A stretch of DNA of 64,000 bases from Rugamonas fusca. GTDB lineage: Bacteria > Pseudomonadota > Gammaproteobacteria > Burkholderiales > Burkholderiaceae_D. Below, piece after piece: positions 8,078 to 17,589 of this stretch (its first letter is position 1; each line of letters begins with the position of its first letter). The stretch covers positions 124,001-188,000 of the forward strand of contig NZ_JACEZS010000009.1 in assembly GCF_014042365.1 (NCBI RefSeq). The letters run 5' to 3'. A model generated the notes under the pieces. The model was not told the DNA's origin and searched no databases. It saw nothing but the letters and a program-made list of their open reading frames with translations. The position numbers were made by a program, and so were the translations under genes.

Positions 8078-9227
8078 ACTTGAGGTTGCGGGCGATGATG
8101 GCGTCGGCGGCGCTGGCCGCTTGCGCCAGCGGTTGCGCCAGCGCGCGCGTGGCGTACACGGGGCCGGCGGCCGTGGCGGTGCCCAGCATGGGGCCGCTCG
8201 TGTCGCTGATGTCGACCACCACCGTCGTCGATAAACCGACCCGCAGCGGGTGGCTGGCCAGCTCTTTCGGGTCGAGCGCGATCCGCACCGGCACCCGCTG
8301 CACCACCTTGATCCAGTTGCCGCTGGCGTTTTGCGCCGGCAGCAGCGAGAACGCGCTGCCGGTGCCGGCCGACAGGCCCAGCACCTTGCCGTGGTAGGTC
8401 ACTTTGCTGCCGTACAGGTCGGCCGTGACCGTGGCCGGCTGGCCGATGCGGATGCCGCGCAGTTCCGATTCCTTGTAGTTGGCGTCCACCCACAACTGGT
8501 CCAGCGGGACGATGGACAGCAGCGGCGTGCCGGCCGCCACGTGCGCGCCCACCTGCACGCTGCGCTTGGCCACGTAGCCCGTCACGGGCGCGAGGATGGC
8601 GTTGCGGCGGGCGGCCAGCCACGCTTGCGCGTAGTCGGCCTTGGCCGCCAGCACGGCCGGGTGCTGGGCCAGCGCCACGCCGGCCACACCCGCTTGCGCC
8701 GCTTCGGCCTGGCGCTCGGCCACGGCCAGCGCCGCGCGCGCGTTGGCGACGGCCTGGCCGGCGTGTTCCACTTCCTCGCCCGACACCGTGTGGTCGGCCG
8801 CCAGCGGCTTGCGGCGCGCCAGGTCCGCTTCCGCCTCGCGCAGCAGCAGGCGGCGCTGGGCGATGGTGGCGTCGTACTGGGCGACGTCGGCGTAGCGCTG
8901 GCGTTGCTGGCGCACGGTGGCGCCCAGCCGGGCTTCGGCCTGGCTCAGGGCGACGTCGGCGTCGGCCGCGTCCAGCTGGACGATCGGGCTGCCCGCCTGC
9001 ACCAGCTGGGTGTCGTCGGCCCGGATGTCCTGCACGTTGCCGGCCACTTGCGAGGACAGCGTGACGAGGTTGCCGCCCACGTAGGCGTTGTCCGTTTCCT
9101 GTTCCTTCGATCCGATCAGCGTGTAGTAGGCCGCGTAGGCCGCGCCGCCCAGCAGGAACAGGGCGGTGATGGCCAGCAGGACGCGCTTGCGCTGGCGCTC
9201 GTTGTTGTTGGTGTTGTCGGTGCTCAT
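8076..9227 (-). CDS. EmrA/HlyD-family efflux adaptor (membrane fusion protein)
   Basis: 383 aa. One N-terminal membrane helix (about residues 14-36, VLLAITALFLLGGAAYAAYYTL) is followed by a TDNAYVGGN barrel-sandwich half typical of EmrA. Then come long helical hairpins (about 90-200, Ala/Gln/Arg-rich) and the second half NAILAPVTGYVAKRSVQVGAHV. Such adaptors join an inner-membrane MFS pump to an outer-membrane channel. It is the last gene of a minus-strand operon (marR - MFS - outer membrane factor - adaptor), 25 bp after the channel gene. The start has AGGAA upstream. Confidence 0.9.
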   Translation of the reverse strand: MSTDNTNNNERQRKRVLLAITALFLLGGAAYAAYYTLIGSKEQETDNAYVGGNLVTLSSQVAGNVQDIRADDTQLVQAGSPIVQLDAADADVALSQAEARLGATVRQQRQRYADVAQYDATIAQRRLLLREAEADLARRKPLAADHTVSGEEVEHAGQAVANARAALAVAERQAEAAQAGVAGVALAQHPAVLAAKADYAQAWLAARRNAILAPVTGYVAKRSVQVGAHVAAGTPLLSIVPLDQLWVDANYKESELRGIRIGQPATVTADLYGSKVTYHGKVLGLSAGTGSAFSLLPAQNASGNWIKVVQRVPVRIALDPKELASHPLRVGLSTTVVVDISDTSGPMLGTATAAGPVYATRALAQPLAQAASAADAIIARNLK

Positions 9228-9252
9228 GGGGATTCCTGTTATGCGGTGCGGG

Positions 9253-10692
9253 TCAATTGGTGGCGGCTTCGTTGCGGTAGCCGCCGCCCAGCGCCTGGGT
9301 GAGGGCCACTTCGGCCTGCACCTGGGCGTGCGTCAGGGCCAGCGCGCTGTCCTGCTGGCGCAGCAGGGTCAGTTGCGCGGCCAGTTCGCTGCGGTGGTCG
9401 GCCAGGCCGTGCGCGGCGCGGGCTTGCACGCTGCGCAGCTGGGCGCTGGCTGCCGCCGTCGCGTCGGCCTGGCGGGCCAGTTGCTGTTCCAAGCCTTGCA
9501 GCGCGAGGCTGTCCTGCGCCACCTCGCGCACGGCTTGCACCACGGCCTGGTTGTAGGCAGCGACCTTTTCATCGCGCGCGCTGCGCGCGCTGGCCAGCTG
9601 GGCGTTCAGGCGCTTGCTGTCGAACAGGGGCAGGTTCAATGTGGGCGCCAGGTACAGCGTGCGGCTGGCGCCTTGCAGCAGATGCTGGTACGAGATCGAG
9701 TCCAGGCCGATGGCGGCGCTCAGGTTGATGTCGGGGTAAAACGCGGCCTGCACGGCTTCCGTCTGGCTCAGCGCCGCCTGCACCTGCCAGCGGGCCGCCT
9801 GCAGGTCGGGACGGCGCGCCAGCAGTTCCATGCCCAAGTGCGCGGGCAGGGCGTGCGGCGTGGTGGCCAGTGCGTGGGGTTTGAGGTTTTCCAGCGCGCT
9901 GGCGTCCGCGCCCAGCAGGGCGCGCAAGGCTTCGCGGGCGGCGCCGGCGTCCGCTTGCAACCGGGCGCGCTGCTTGCGCAGTTGTGCGAGGTCCGCTTCG
10001 GCGGCGTGCGCGCTGTCGCTGCTGGCCAGGCCATGGGCCATGCGGTTGGCCTGGTCCTGTACCAATTGCGCCTGGATGGCGATCTGGCGCTCGGTGTTGT
10101 CCAGCCGCGCCCATGTGCCTTGCAAGCGGAAGTAGGCTTGCGCGGTGGCGGCGGCCAGCACCTGTTCGGCTTGGGCGTAGCTGGCGCGCTGCGCGTTCAG
10201 CTCACCGACGGCGGCGGCGATCTGGGCGCGGTTCTTGCCCCACCAGTCGAAGTGGTAGCGTGCTTCCAGCCGCACGTTCTCCTCGGTGAAGTAGTTGCCG
10301 CCGATGGGCGCGGGGAACAGGCCGGTGCCGGAATAGCGCTGGCGGTTGATGTCGGCGTGGCCGTCCAGCTCCACGCCCAGCGTGGCGCTGCTGCTGTCCA
10401 GGGCGGCGTGCGCGCTGCCGATGTGGGCGGCCGCCACCTCCAGGCTGGGGGCGGAGGCCAGCGCCTGCGCCATCAGCGCGTCGAGCTGGCGGTCGCCGTA
10501 GCCGGTCCACCAGCGGGCGGCCGGCCAGCCATCGTGGGCCAGGCGGATGTCGGCGGCCAGGCTGGCGCCGGCCACGTCGCGCTGGGGCAGCGGGGCGCTG
10601 TCGTGCGGGATGTGGGCGCAGCCGGCCAGGGCCAGCGCCAGCAGCATGCGCAGCGGCGCTAGTGCGATTTGAGAGCGGTGGAGTGTCGTCAT
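9253..10692 (-). CDS. NodT/OprM-family outer membrane efflux lipoprotein
   Basis: 479 aa with a lipoprotein signal (LALALAGC, lipidated C25). The body has the two-fold helical repeat of outer membrane factors: RWWTGYGDRQLDALMAQAL and LLARRPDLQAARWQVQAAL are the standard NodT-family landmarks. It would form the trimeric TolC-like exit duct for the EmrAB-type pump encoded on either side. Its ATG overlaps the stop of the MFS gene (ATGA, 10689-10692), so translation is probably coupled. Confidence 0.9.
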   Translation of the reverse strand: MTTLHRSQIALAPLRMLLALALAGCAHIPHDSAPLPQRDVAGASLAADIRLAHDGWPAARWWTGYGDRQLDALMAQALASAPSLEVAAAHIGSAHAALDSSSATLGVELDGHADINRQRYSGTGLFPAPIGGNYFTEENVRLEARYHFDWWGKNRAQIAAAVGELNAQRASYAQAEQVLAAATAQAYFRLQGTWARLDNTERQIAIQAQLVQDQANRMAHGLASSDSAHAAEADLAQLRKQRARLQADAGAAREALRALLGADASALENLKPHALATTPHALPAHLGMELLARRPDLQAARWQVQAALSQTEAVQAAFYPDINLSAAIGLDSISYQHLLQGASRTLYLAPTLNLPLFDSKRLNAQLASARSARDEKVAAYNQAVVQAVREVAQDSLALQGLEQQLARQADATAAASAQLRSVQARAAHGLADHRSELAAQLTLLRQQDSALALTHAQVQAEVALTQALGGGYRNEAATN

Positions 10693-12266
10693 TGGTCTTG
10701 TTTAGAATCCGTGGCGGCGTGGGCGGAGGTGGGCGCTGGCGCCGGCGCGGCCGGCCTGGCTGGCGGGCGTATCAGCAACAGCAGGGGAATCACCAACAGC
10801 GTGAGCACCATCATCAGCCAGAAGTCGTCCACGTAGGCGATCATCGAGGCCTGGCGCGTGATTTCGTTATTGAGCGCGGTGGCCGCTTCGGGCGTGGCCA
10901 GGTTGTAGACGGGGCTGTCGAGCAGGGCGGGATTGCCATAGGTGACCTTCTCGGCCAGCGCGGCGTGCATGGTTTGCGTATTGCGCACCAACAGGGTTTG
11001 CACCAGCGCGATGCCGATGCTGCTGCCGATGTTGCGCACCAGGCTGTAGATGGCCGTGCCTTCGGCCCGCATTTCCGGCGACAGCGTGGCGAAGGTGGCG
11101 GTGCTGAGCGGTACGAACACCAGGCCCAGTCCCAGGCCTTGCACCACGCCGGGCCACACGATGTCGCCGCGCGACAGCACCAGCGTGTAGCCGCTCATCG
11201 ACCACAGCGACAGGGCCGTGATGGCGAAGCCGGTGCCCAGCAGCAGGCGCAGGTCGAACCGGCCCACCAGCCGGCCCACCACCAGCATGGCGAACATGGT
11301 GCCCAGGCCACTGGGCGCCGTCACCAGGCCGGCCAGGGCGGCCGGGTAGCCCATCAGCCCTTGCAGCATGGTGGGCGTGAGCGCGCGCGTGGCGTACAGC
11401 ACCAGGCCGACGATGAAGATGAACAGCAGGCCGCTGGCGTAGTTGGCGTTCTTGAGCAGGCGGTAGTTGAAGAACGATTTGCCGGCCGGGCGCAGCGCCG
11501 TGTGGGCGACGAAGTACGCGAAGCTGAGCGTCATGACGATCGCTTCCACCCACGTTTCGGTAGCGGCGAACCAGTCGTTCTGTTCGCCCCGGTCCAGCAG
11601 CATCTGCAGCGCGCCGATGGCCAGGCTGAGGGTGGCGAAGCCGAAGCCGTCGAAGGCCATCCGGCGCGCGGCCGGGCTGGGGCGGATGTATTTCCAGATG
11701 CCGTAGAAGGCCAGCGCGCCCACCGGCACGTTGATGAAGAACACCCAGCGCCAGTTGTAGCTGTCGGTCAGCCAGCCGCCCAGCGTGGGGCCGAGGATGG
11801 GGCCGATCATCACGCCCATGCCCCACACGGCCATGGCCGAGCCGTGCTTCTCGCGCGGGTTGATGTCGAGCAGCACGGCTTGCGACAGCGGCACCAGCGC
11901 CGCCCCGAACACGCCTTGCAGCAGGCGCGCCGCGACGATCTGGCCCAGCGAGGCGGACAGCCCGCACAGCACGGAGGCGGCCGTGAATCCGGCCACGGCC
12001 GACAGGAAGATGTTCTTTTGCCCGTAGCGGTCGCACAGCCAGCCGGTGAGCGGCGTGGCGATGGCGGCGGCCACGATGAACGAGGTCAGCACCCACGTGA
12101 TCTGGTCCTGCGAGGCCGACAGGCTGCCCTGCATGTGGGGCAGCGCGACGTTGGCGATGGTGCCGTCGAGCGCCTGGATGATGGTGGCCAGCATGATCGA
12201 CAGCGTGATCATGGGCCGGTTCAGGCCATCGTCGGCGCCGGCGGCTGCCGTGCCGGTTGCGCTCAC
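10689..12266 (-). CDS. DHA2-family MFS drug transporter (EmrB/QacA type)
   Basis: 525 aa, the length of 14-helix DHA2 pumps. Helix 1 carries LDGTIANVALPHMQGSL and the helix 2-3 loop carries motif A (GWLCDRYGQKN, near residues 74-84). The motif C region GVMIGPILGPTLGGWL is also present. It is a proton-driven inner-membrane exporter of drugs or other amphipathic compounds; the substrate is unknown. The start is GTG, overlapping the marR-type stop codon (GTGA, 12263-12266). Confidence 0.92.
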   Translation of the reverse strand: MSATGTAAAGADDGLNRPMITLSIMLATIIQALDGTIANVALPHMQGSLSASQDQITWVLTSFIVAAAIATPLTGWLCDRYGQKNIFLSAVAGFTAASVLCGLSASLGQIVAARLLQGVFGAALVPLSQAVLLDINPREKHGSAMAVWGMGVMIGPILGPTLGGWLTDSYNWRWVFFINVPVGALAFYGIWKYIRPSPAARRMAFDGFGFATLSLAIGALQMLLDRGEQNDWFAATETWVEAIVMTLSFAYFVAHTALRPAGKSFFNYRLLKNANYASGLLFIFIVGLVLYATRALTPTMLQGLMGYPAALAGLVTAPSGLGTMFAMLVVGRLVGRFDLRLLLGTGFAITALSLWSMSGYTLVLSRGDIVWPGVVQGLGLGLVFVPLSTATFATLSPEMRAEGTAIYSLVRNIGSSIGIALVQTLLVRNTQTMHAALAEKVTYGNPALLDSPVYNLATPEAATALNNEITRQASMIAYVDDFWLMMVLTLLVIPLLLLIRPPARPAAPAPAPTSAHAATDSKQDQ

Positions 12267-12712
12267 AGCTGCGCCTCGATGCCGGCCTGCAGCGTTTCCA
12301 GCACTTCCGTCGCCAGTCGCAGCGCTTGCGGGTCGATGTGGCGCAACAGGTCGGCGCGCAGCACGTCCGATTCGGCCTTGAGGGTGCGGTAGATTTCCTG
12401 GCCGGCGTCCGTCAGGCTCACCAGCTTGACGCGGCGGTCGGTGGGCGAGGGCGTGCGCAACACGTAACCGGCCTTCACGAGGCGGTCGATGGTGGCCACC
12501 ATGGTCGGATCTTCCACCCCGACCAGCGCGGCCATCCGCGTCTGCGACAGCGGTGTGGCGGCCTTGGCCACGATGGCGATGGCCATCCAGCTGGCCTGGC
12601 TGATGCCCAGGTGCTTCAGGCGGCGGTCCACGGCCAGGCGCCAGCCGCGCGCGGACGTGTGCAGGGCGGCCGAGAAGCGGTCTTCGATAGAGGACAAAAG
12701 GTTTGCTCGCAA
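12263..12712 (-). CDS. MarR-family transcriptional regulator
   Basis: About 149 aa, using a TTG start at 12712. The winged helix is clear: LSQTRMAALVGVEDPTMVATIDRL recognition region, then the wing RRVKLVSLTDAGQ. MarR proteins are usually repressors released by the pump's substrates, and this one heads the efflux operon. The start is uncertain: no ATG fits, TTG codons exist at 12712 and 12697, and the frame is open further up to 12877, but that would overlap the divergent gene at 12856. Weak TTTGC/GCAAA arms (12702-12713) overlap the proposed start and could be an autoregulatory site. Confidence 0.8.
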   Translation of the reverse strand: MRANLLSSIEDRFSAALHTSARGWRLAVDRRLKHLGISQASWMAIAIVAKAATPLSQTRMAALVGVEDPTMVATIDRLVKAGYVLRTPSPTDRRVKLVSLTDAGQEIYRTLKAESDVLRADLLRHIDPQALRLATEVLETLQAGIEAQL

Positions 12713-12855
12713 ATGGTTAGAGATCAAACGATTAGCATAGCAGTGTTTTTTCTGTCCAGCAAGTTTGCATCGGTGCTTGGGCCACCCCGCGATCAGTGTT
12801 AGGCTGCTGGCTGAGAAGCAACTAATCAGTGGTGAACTATGCAAAGGAGACCAGC

Positions 12856-13629
12856 ATGATCCAACGTCAAGCCGCAAGCCTGCTGGCCCTGGCCGCGCTG
12901 GCCGCGGTGGCCGCGCCTGGCCGCGCCGATGACATGCAGCCGGTCACGCCGTACCGGCCGTCCGTGTCCAGCCCGGCCCAGCTGCCGTATCCGGGCCAGC
13001 TGGAACTGGAAGTGGGCGGCCTGGCCACCAGGGCCGATGGCGGGCACCGCAACAGCTTGCCTTACGCGCTCAAGCTGGGCTTCAGCGACAGCTGGGGCGT
13101 GGTGGTGGGCGGCGAGGCGTGGGTGTCGGCCCCCGATGATCACGGCGGACGCGCGCACGGCGTGGGCGACACCACCTTCGTGCTCAAGCGCGCCTTCCTG
13201 GTCGACAGCGCCACCGCCTTCGGCCTGGAGCTGGGCGCCAAGGCCCCCACGGCCAGGGACAGCATCGGCAGCGGCCGGGCCGACTACAGCGTCAACGGCA
13301 TCTACAGCCACGATTTCGACCTGGTGCACATGGACGCCAACGTGAACCTGACCCGGCTCGGCGTGTGGGACGACGGCAGCAGCCGCACCCAGACCGGCCT
13401 GTCGGCCTCGTTCTCGGTGCCGGTGTCCGAGCGCTGGGGCGTGACGGGCGAGCTGTCGGGCACGCGCCGTGGCGGCGTTGACCGCACGGCGCAGGCGCTG
13501 GTGGCGGCGGCCTACAGTCCCAGCAAATACATGACGCTGGACGTTGGCCTGGCCAAGGGCTTGAACCGGGCCTCGGCTGACTGGTCACTATTCGGCGGCG
13601 TGGTGTTGCCGCTGGCGCGATTGTGGTGA
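12856..13629 (+). CDS. Outer-membrane beta-barrel protein, Phenol_MetA_deg/transporter-like
   Basis: 257 aa with a signal peptide (about residues 1-24, LLALAALAAVAAPGRAD). The mature part is built of alternating beta strands (GQLELEVGGLATRAD, YALKLGFSDSWGVVVGGEAWV, GLSASFSVPVSERWGVTGELSG) and ends in LARLW, as expected for an outer-membrane barrel with a terminal aromatic residue. It resembles the putative outer-membrane channel family PF13557, whose role is loosely defined. The ATG at 12856 follows AAAGGAGACC; an earlier GTG in frame is not needed. Confidence 0.7.
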   Translation: MIQRQAASLLALAALAAVAAPGRADDMQPVTPYRPSVSSPAQLPYPGQLELEVGGLATRADGGHRNSLPYALKLGFSDSWGVVVGGEAWVSAPDDHGGRAHGVGDTTFVLKRAFLVDSATAFGLELGAKAPTARDSIGSGRADYSVNGIYSHDFDLVHMDANVNLTRLGVWDDGSSRTQTGLSASFSVPVSERWGVTGELSGTRRGGVDRTAQALVAAAYSPSKYMTLDVGLAKGLNRASADWSLFGGVVLPLARLW

Positions 13630-13735
13630 TATGTTCGTTCGCGTACGGTGCGGCGCTTGTCCGACGGTTAAAATGTGATTCTCGCCGGCATCGCGCGATT
13701 TTTAATTATTTTTATAACAACGGGAAACAACCTCA

Positions 13736-14203
13736 ATGAAACCTCTGATTCTTGCCGCCAGTCTGCTGGCCCTGTGCTCCACCGCAATGGCGACCGACGT
13801 GGGTGTGTCCATCAGCATCGGCGAGCCTGGTTTTTACGGCCGCATCGACCTCGGTAATTATCCGCAGCCGCAAGTGCTGTACCGCGAACCTGTGATCGTC
13901 CAGCGCCCCACGCGCTACGTGGAGACGGCGCCGATCTACCTGCGCGTGCCGCCTGGCCACGCCAAGCACTGGGACAAGCACTGCCAGGAATACCATGCCT
14001 GCGGCCAGCGCGTGCTGTTCGTGGACGATAACTGGTACCAGAACGAATACGCGCCCCGTTACCGCGCCGAGCACGGCGACCGTGGCCGTGACTATCGCGA
14101 TGACCGCCGTGACGACCGCCGTGATGATGACCATGGCCCCGGCCGTGGCAAGGGGCATGGCAACGGCAACGGCCGCGGCCACGGCCACGGCCGCGACGAC
14201 TGA
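13736..14203 (+). CDS. Secreted hypothetical protein with Asp/Arg then Gly/His-rich tail
   Basis: 155 aa. A signal peptide covers about residues 1-20 (MKPLILAASLLALCSTAMA). The middle (25-110) has a PVIVQRPTRYVETAPIYLRVPPGHAKHWDKHCQ region with two cysteines and a conserved look. From about 115 the protein becomes a charged tail with DDRRD repeats and then GKGHGNGNGRGHGHG. The tail could bind metal or polyanions, which is an inference. Similar short proteins occur in Oxalobacteraceae; the function is unknown. A GC hairpin (14217-14238) follows. Confidence 0.65.
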   Translation: MKPLILAASLLALCSTAMATDVGVSISIGEPGFYGRIDLGNYPQPQVLYREPVIVQRPTRYVETAPIYLRVPPGHAKHWDKHCQEYHACGQRVLFVDDNWYQNEYAPRYRAEHGDRGRDYRDDRRDDRRDDDHGPGRGKGHGNGNGRGHGHGRDD

Positions 14204-14216
14204 TCCTGCCCCGGCA

Positions 14217-14238
14217 CGGGGCGGCCGCTGCCGCCCCG
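14217..14238. terminator. GC-rich hairpin after the secreted protein gene
   Basis: CGGGGCGG (14217-14224) and CCGCCCCG (14231-14238) form an 8-bp perfect stem around a 6-nt loop, 14 bp after the stop codon. The T-run is missing, so efficiency is doubtful. Confidence 0.35.
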
Positions 14239-14287
14239 GCGCGGGCTGACCAGCGCCCAGGGTGGACAGAGCGCGGCCGGCCGCTGG

Positions 14288-15046
14288 TCAAGCTGCACTG
14301 AAGGGCTTGGGCAGCACCACTGTCAGTTGCACGCCACGGGGGCCGTTGGCGGCTACGGTCAAGTGGCCGCCCAGGTGGGCCGCCCGTTCGCGCGCCATGC
14401 GCAGGCCATACTTGCCGTGGACCGGCAAGGCGCCGCCAGGCGGCAGGCCCACGCCGTTATCGCGCACCGTGAGCACCAGCTGTTCGTCGTTGTCGTCCAC
14501 GATCACGTCCACGGCCGTGGCGTCCGCATGGGCGGCCACGTTATCGAGCGCTTCCTCCAGCGCGCGCAGCAGCACCACGCTGTGGCTGCGGGGGCATTCC
14601 AGTTCCTCGTCGGGCAGGCTGCAATGGACCTGTAGTTGATGGCTGGCGCTAAACTGGGCCACCTGCTCGGCCAGCGCCACGCGCACGCCGAGAAACTCCA
14701 GCTTGTCGTTCCATAGCCGGTGCTGCATGTCGCGGTTGGTTTCCACGATCTGGTGCAGCAACTGTTTCATGTGGGCGGCCCGCTCCTGCAGGGCCGGTTC
14801 CTGTGGCATCTTCTGCATCAGCAGGCCCAGGTGCATGGTGAGGGCCGTCAGCGACGAGCCCAGGCTGTCGTGCAACTGGCGCGACAGCGAGCGCCGTTCG
14901 TCGTCCCAGCAAGTGTGTACATGGCCGAGCAGTTCGCTCAATTCCGCAGTGCGTTGCGCCTCTGGCGCGGCCGGATCGGTAGGAGGGGGGGCCTGAACGG
15001 GCATGGCATACTCGGTTGGTGGTGGAACAACATTTGAGGCGATCAT
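14288..15046 (-). CDS. Soluble sensor histidine kinase (HisKA_3 / NarL-type)
   Basis: 252 aa from the ATG at 15046. The dimerisation/phosphoacceptor helix reads RRSLSRQLHDSLGSSLTALTM with phosphorylated H59. A HATPase domain follows, with N-box LLRALEEALDNVAAHA and G1 box VRDNGVGLPPG. There is no membrane segment or recognisable sensor domain; the first 30 residues are Pro-rich. No NarL-type response regulator lies beside it, so the partner is elsewhere or is the hybrid kinase 68 bp upstream on the same strand. The start is moderately uncertain (alternative methionine 14 codons in). Confidence 0.82.
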   Translation of the reverse strand: MIASNVVPPPTEYAMPVQAPPPTDPAAPEAQRTAELSELLGHVHTCWDDERRSLSRQLHDSLGSSLTALTMHLGLLMQKMPQEPALQERAAHMKQLLHQIVETNRDMQHRLWNDKLEFLGVRVALAEQVAQFSASHQLQVHCSLPDEELECPRSHSVVLLRALEEALDNVAAHADATAVDVIVDDNDEQLVLTVRDNGVGLPPGGALPVHGKYGLRMARERAAHLGGHLTVAANGPRGVQLTVVLPKPFSAA

Positions 15047-15114
15047 ACCTGAGGATGGGAAACTTTGGCGCACTGCGGGCGCGACAGTGGCAACGGCGCC
15101 GTCAGTCCACGCTG

Positions 15115-16803
15115 TCAGTCCACCGCCTGGCCCATGCAATGGCCTATTACTTGCAGCAAGTGCTCGACGTCGACCGGCTTGACCAGGTGGCGGTCGAAGC
15201 CGGCGTCGAGCACGCGCTGGCGGTCCTCGGCCTGGCCGTAGCCGGTCAGCGCCACCAGCTTGATGTCGCGCGTGGCCGGGTCGGCCCGCAAGCGGCGCGC
15301 CACCTCGTAGCCGTCCATGGCCGGCAGGCCGATGTCGATCAGGGCCAGGCCCGGCTGGCAGCGGGCCGCCAGTTGCAAGCCCAGGCCGCCCTCGGCCGCC
15401 TGCTGCACCGCGTAGCCATAGCAGCTGAGCATCATGGCCATCATTTCGCGGCCATCGTCATTGTCTTCGATCAGCAGCACCATGGGCTTGCCGGCCGGCG
15501 CCAGGGCTTCCGGGGCCGGTGCGGCCGGTTCGCCGTGCGCCACGCGGGGCAGGCGCAAGGTGAAGGTGCTGCCGGCGCCGTCGCCGTCGCTGTCGGCCTG
15601 CACGTGGCCGCCGTGCAATTCGGCCAGCCGGCGCACCAGCGACAGGCCGATGCCCAGCCCGCCCTGGGCGCGGTCCAGCGTGCTTGCCCCTTGCACGAAC
15701 ACGTCGAACACCTGGGGCAGCAGCTCGGGCGCGATGCCCACGCCGGAGTCATACACGGTCAGCACCGCGTCCCCGCCCTCGCTGCCGGTGCGCACCGCGA
15801 TGCGGCCGCCGGGCGGGGTGTACTTGAGGGCGTTGTCGAGCAGGTTGCTGACGATCTGTTCGAGCCGGGTGGCGTCGCCGTCGACCCAGGCCGGTTCCAG
15901 TTGCTGGTGCAGCGTGTAGCCGGCGGCGCGGCCGGTGGCGCGGCACGTTTCCAGGCAGGCCGCCACCAGCGCCGCCAGGTCCAGCGGCGCGCGGTTGAGC
16001 AGGATCTTGCCCGACATGGCGCGCGACAGGTCCAGCAAATCATCGACGATGCGCCCCAGGTGCTGGCTCTGGCGCTGGATGATCTGGCGCGCGCGGGCCG
16101 CCCCCTCGGGCGACACGCCGGGCAGGCCGATCAGCGTGGCGGCGCTGCTGATGGCGCTCAGCGGGTTGCGCAGTTCGTGGCCCAGCATGGCCAGGAATTC
16201 ATCCTTGGCGTGGTTCTGCCGTTCGGCCGTCTTGCGCTCCTCGATCTCGCGCGTGAGCCGCTTGTTGGTGCCGGTCAGGGCCGTCGTACGCAGGCTCAGT
16301 TGGCGGGCCTGCAGCCGCAATGCCTCGTTCTTCATGGCCAGCGCGACGAACACGGCTATCTTGGCGTGCAACACTTGCGGGATCACGGGCGTAAACAGGA
16401 AGTCGACGGCGCCGCGCTGGTAAGCCTTGAGCCGGTCCAGTTCGTCGGCCAGGTAGGCCGTGATGAAGATGATGGGAATGTTGGCCGAGCGGGCCCGCTG
16501 GTGGATCGCCTCGGCCGTCTCGAAGCCGTCCATGCCGGGCATATTGACGTCGAGCAAAATCACGGCGAAATCATGCCTGAGCACCTGGCGCAGGGCGTCC
16601 TGGCCGCAACTGGCCGGCAGCACTTCATAGCCTTCCTGGTCGGCCCACTGGGCCAGCAAGCTCGTCAGCGCGAACAGGCTGGCGGCGTCGTCGTTGACGA
16701 CCAGGATCTTCGGTTTCTGCAGTGTGGGCACGGGGTCAGGCCTGTCGGTCAGTGCGCTGCGCTGGGCGGCGGGCAGGGCAGCCGTGGTGGGGAGGGCTGT
16801 CAT
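15115..16803 (-). CDS. Hybrid histidine kinase, REC-HisKA-HATPase-REC
   Basis: 562 aa. An N-terminal receiver (about 30-145) opens with ILVVNDDAA and has its phospho-Asp in VILLDVNMPGMDG. A short helical linker leads to HisKA with H209 (LGHELRNPLSAISS), a HATPase (VYDSGVGIAPE, GGLGIGLSLVRRLAELHGG) and a second receiver (about 450-560; MVLLIEDNDDGREMM, ALIDIGLPAMDGYE). There is no transmembrane part, so it works in the cytoplasm and takes input through its first receiver. The start is one of several: ATG at 16803 was preferred; ATG 16833 and a TTG at 16857 also fit. Confidence 0.88.
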   Translation of the reverse strand: MTALPTTAALPAAQRSALTDRPDPVPTLQKPKILVVNDDAASLFALTSLLAQWADQEGYEVLPASCGQDALRQVLRHDFAVILLDVNMPGMDGFETAEAIHQRARSANIPIIFITAYLADELDRLKAYQRGAVDFLFTPVIPQVLHAKIAVFVALAMKNEALRLQARQLSLRTTALTGTNKRLTREIEERKTAERQNHAKDEFLAMLGHELRNPLSAISSAATLIGLPGVSPEGAARARQIIQRQSQHLGRIVDDLLDLSRAMSGKILLNRAPLDLAALVAACLETCRATGRAAGYTLHQQLEPAWVDGDATRLEQIVSNLLDNALKYTPPGGRIAVRTGSEGGDAVLTVYDSGVGIAPELLPQVFDVFVQGASTLDRAQGGLGIGLSLVRRLAELHGGHVQADSDGDGAGSTFTLRLPRVAHGEPAAPAPEALAPAGKPMVLLIEDNDDGREMMAMMLSCYGYAVQQAAEGGLGLQLAARCQPGLALIDIGLPAMDGYEVARRLRADPATRDIKLVALTGYGQAEDRQRVLDAGFDRHLVKPVDVEHLLQVIGHCMGQAVD

Positions 16804-16950
16804 GAGGCCGCCAGAAAAGTGCTGATCGATCATAGCAATAGCATTTACGAATGTCAAAACCGTAGCCCTATCGTACCCGCGTCAGGTCCAAGGGCACCGT
16901 TCGCTGCCGCACAGACGGCGGAACGCGCGGCCACCATAGTGGCGAGGTAG

Positions 16951-17451
<501 letters not shown>

Positions 17452-17589
17452 CGGGGCAGTTTGCGGTCCGGTACGCGGTCCGGCTTGCGGACCAGCGGGG
17501 CCGCGGCCTGCGGGGGCACAGGCGGGTCCGGCGAACATGGCGACCGGGCGGCCGGGTTGGAACGCCGGGGCGCCGCCAGGGTGCCCCGC

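Noticed and set aside
10662..12392. Plus-strand frame of about 576 codons
   Set aside because: Antisense to the MFS pump; Gln/His/Arg-rich with no domain.
12713..12877. Longer MarR protein starting with TTG at 12877
   Set aside because: It would overlap the divergent gene's start and adds about 55 residues not found in MarR proteins.
15016..16950. Plus-strand frame of about 644 codons
   Set aside because: Antisense to the hybrid kinase gene; no recognisable domain.
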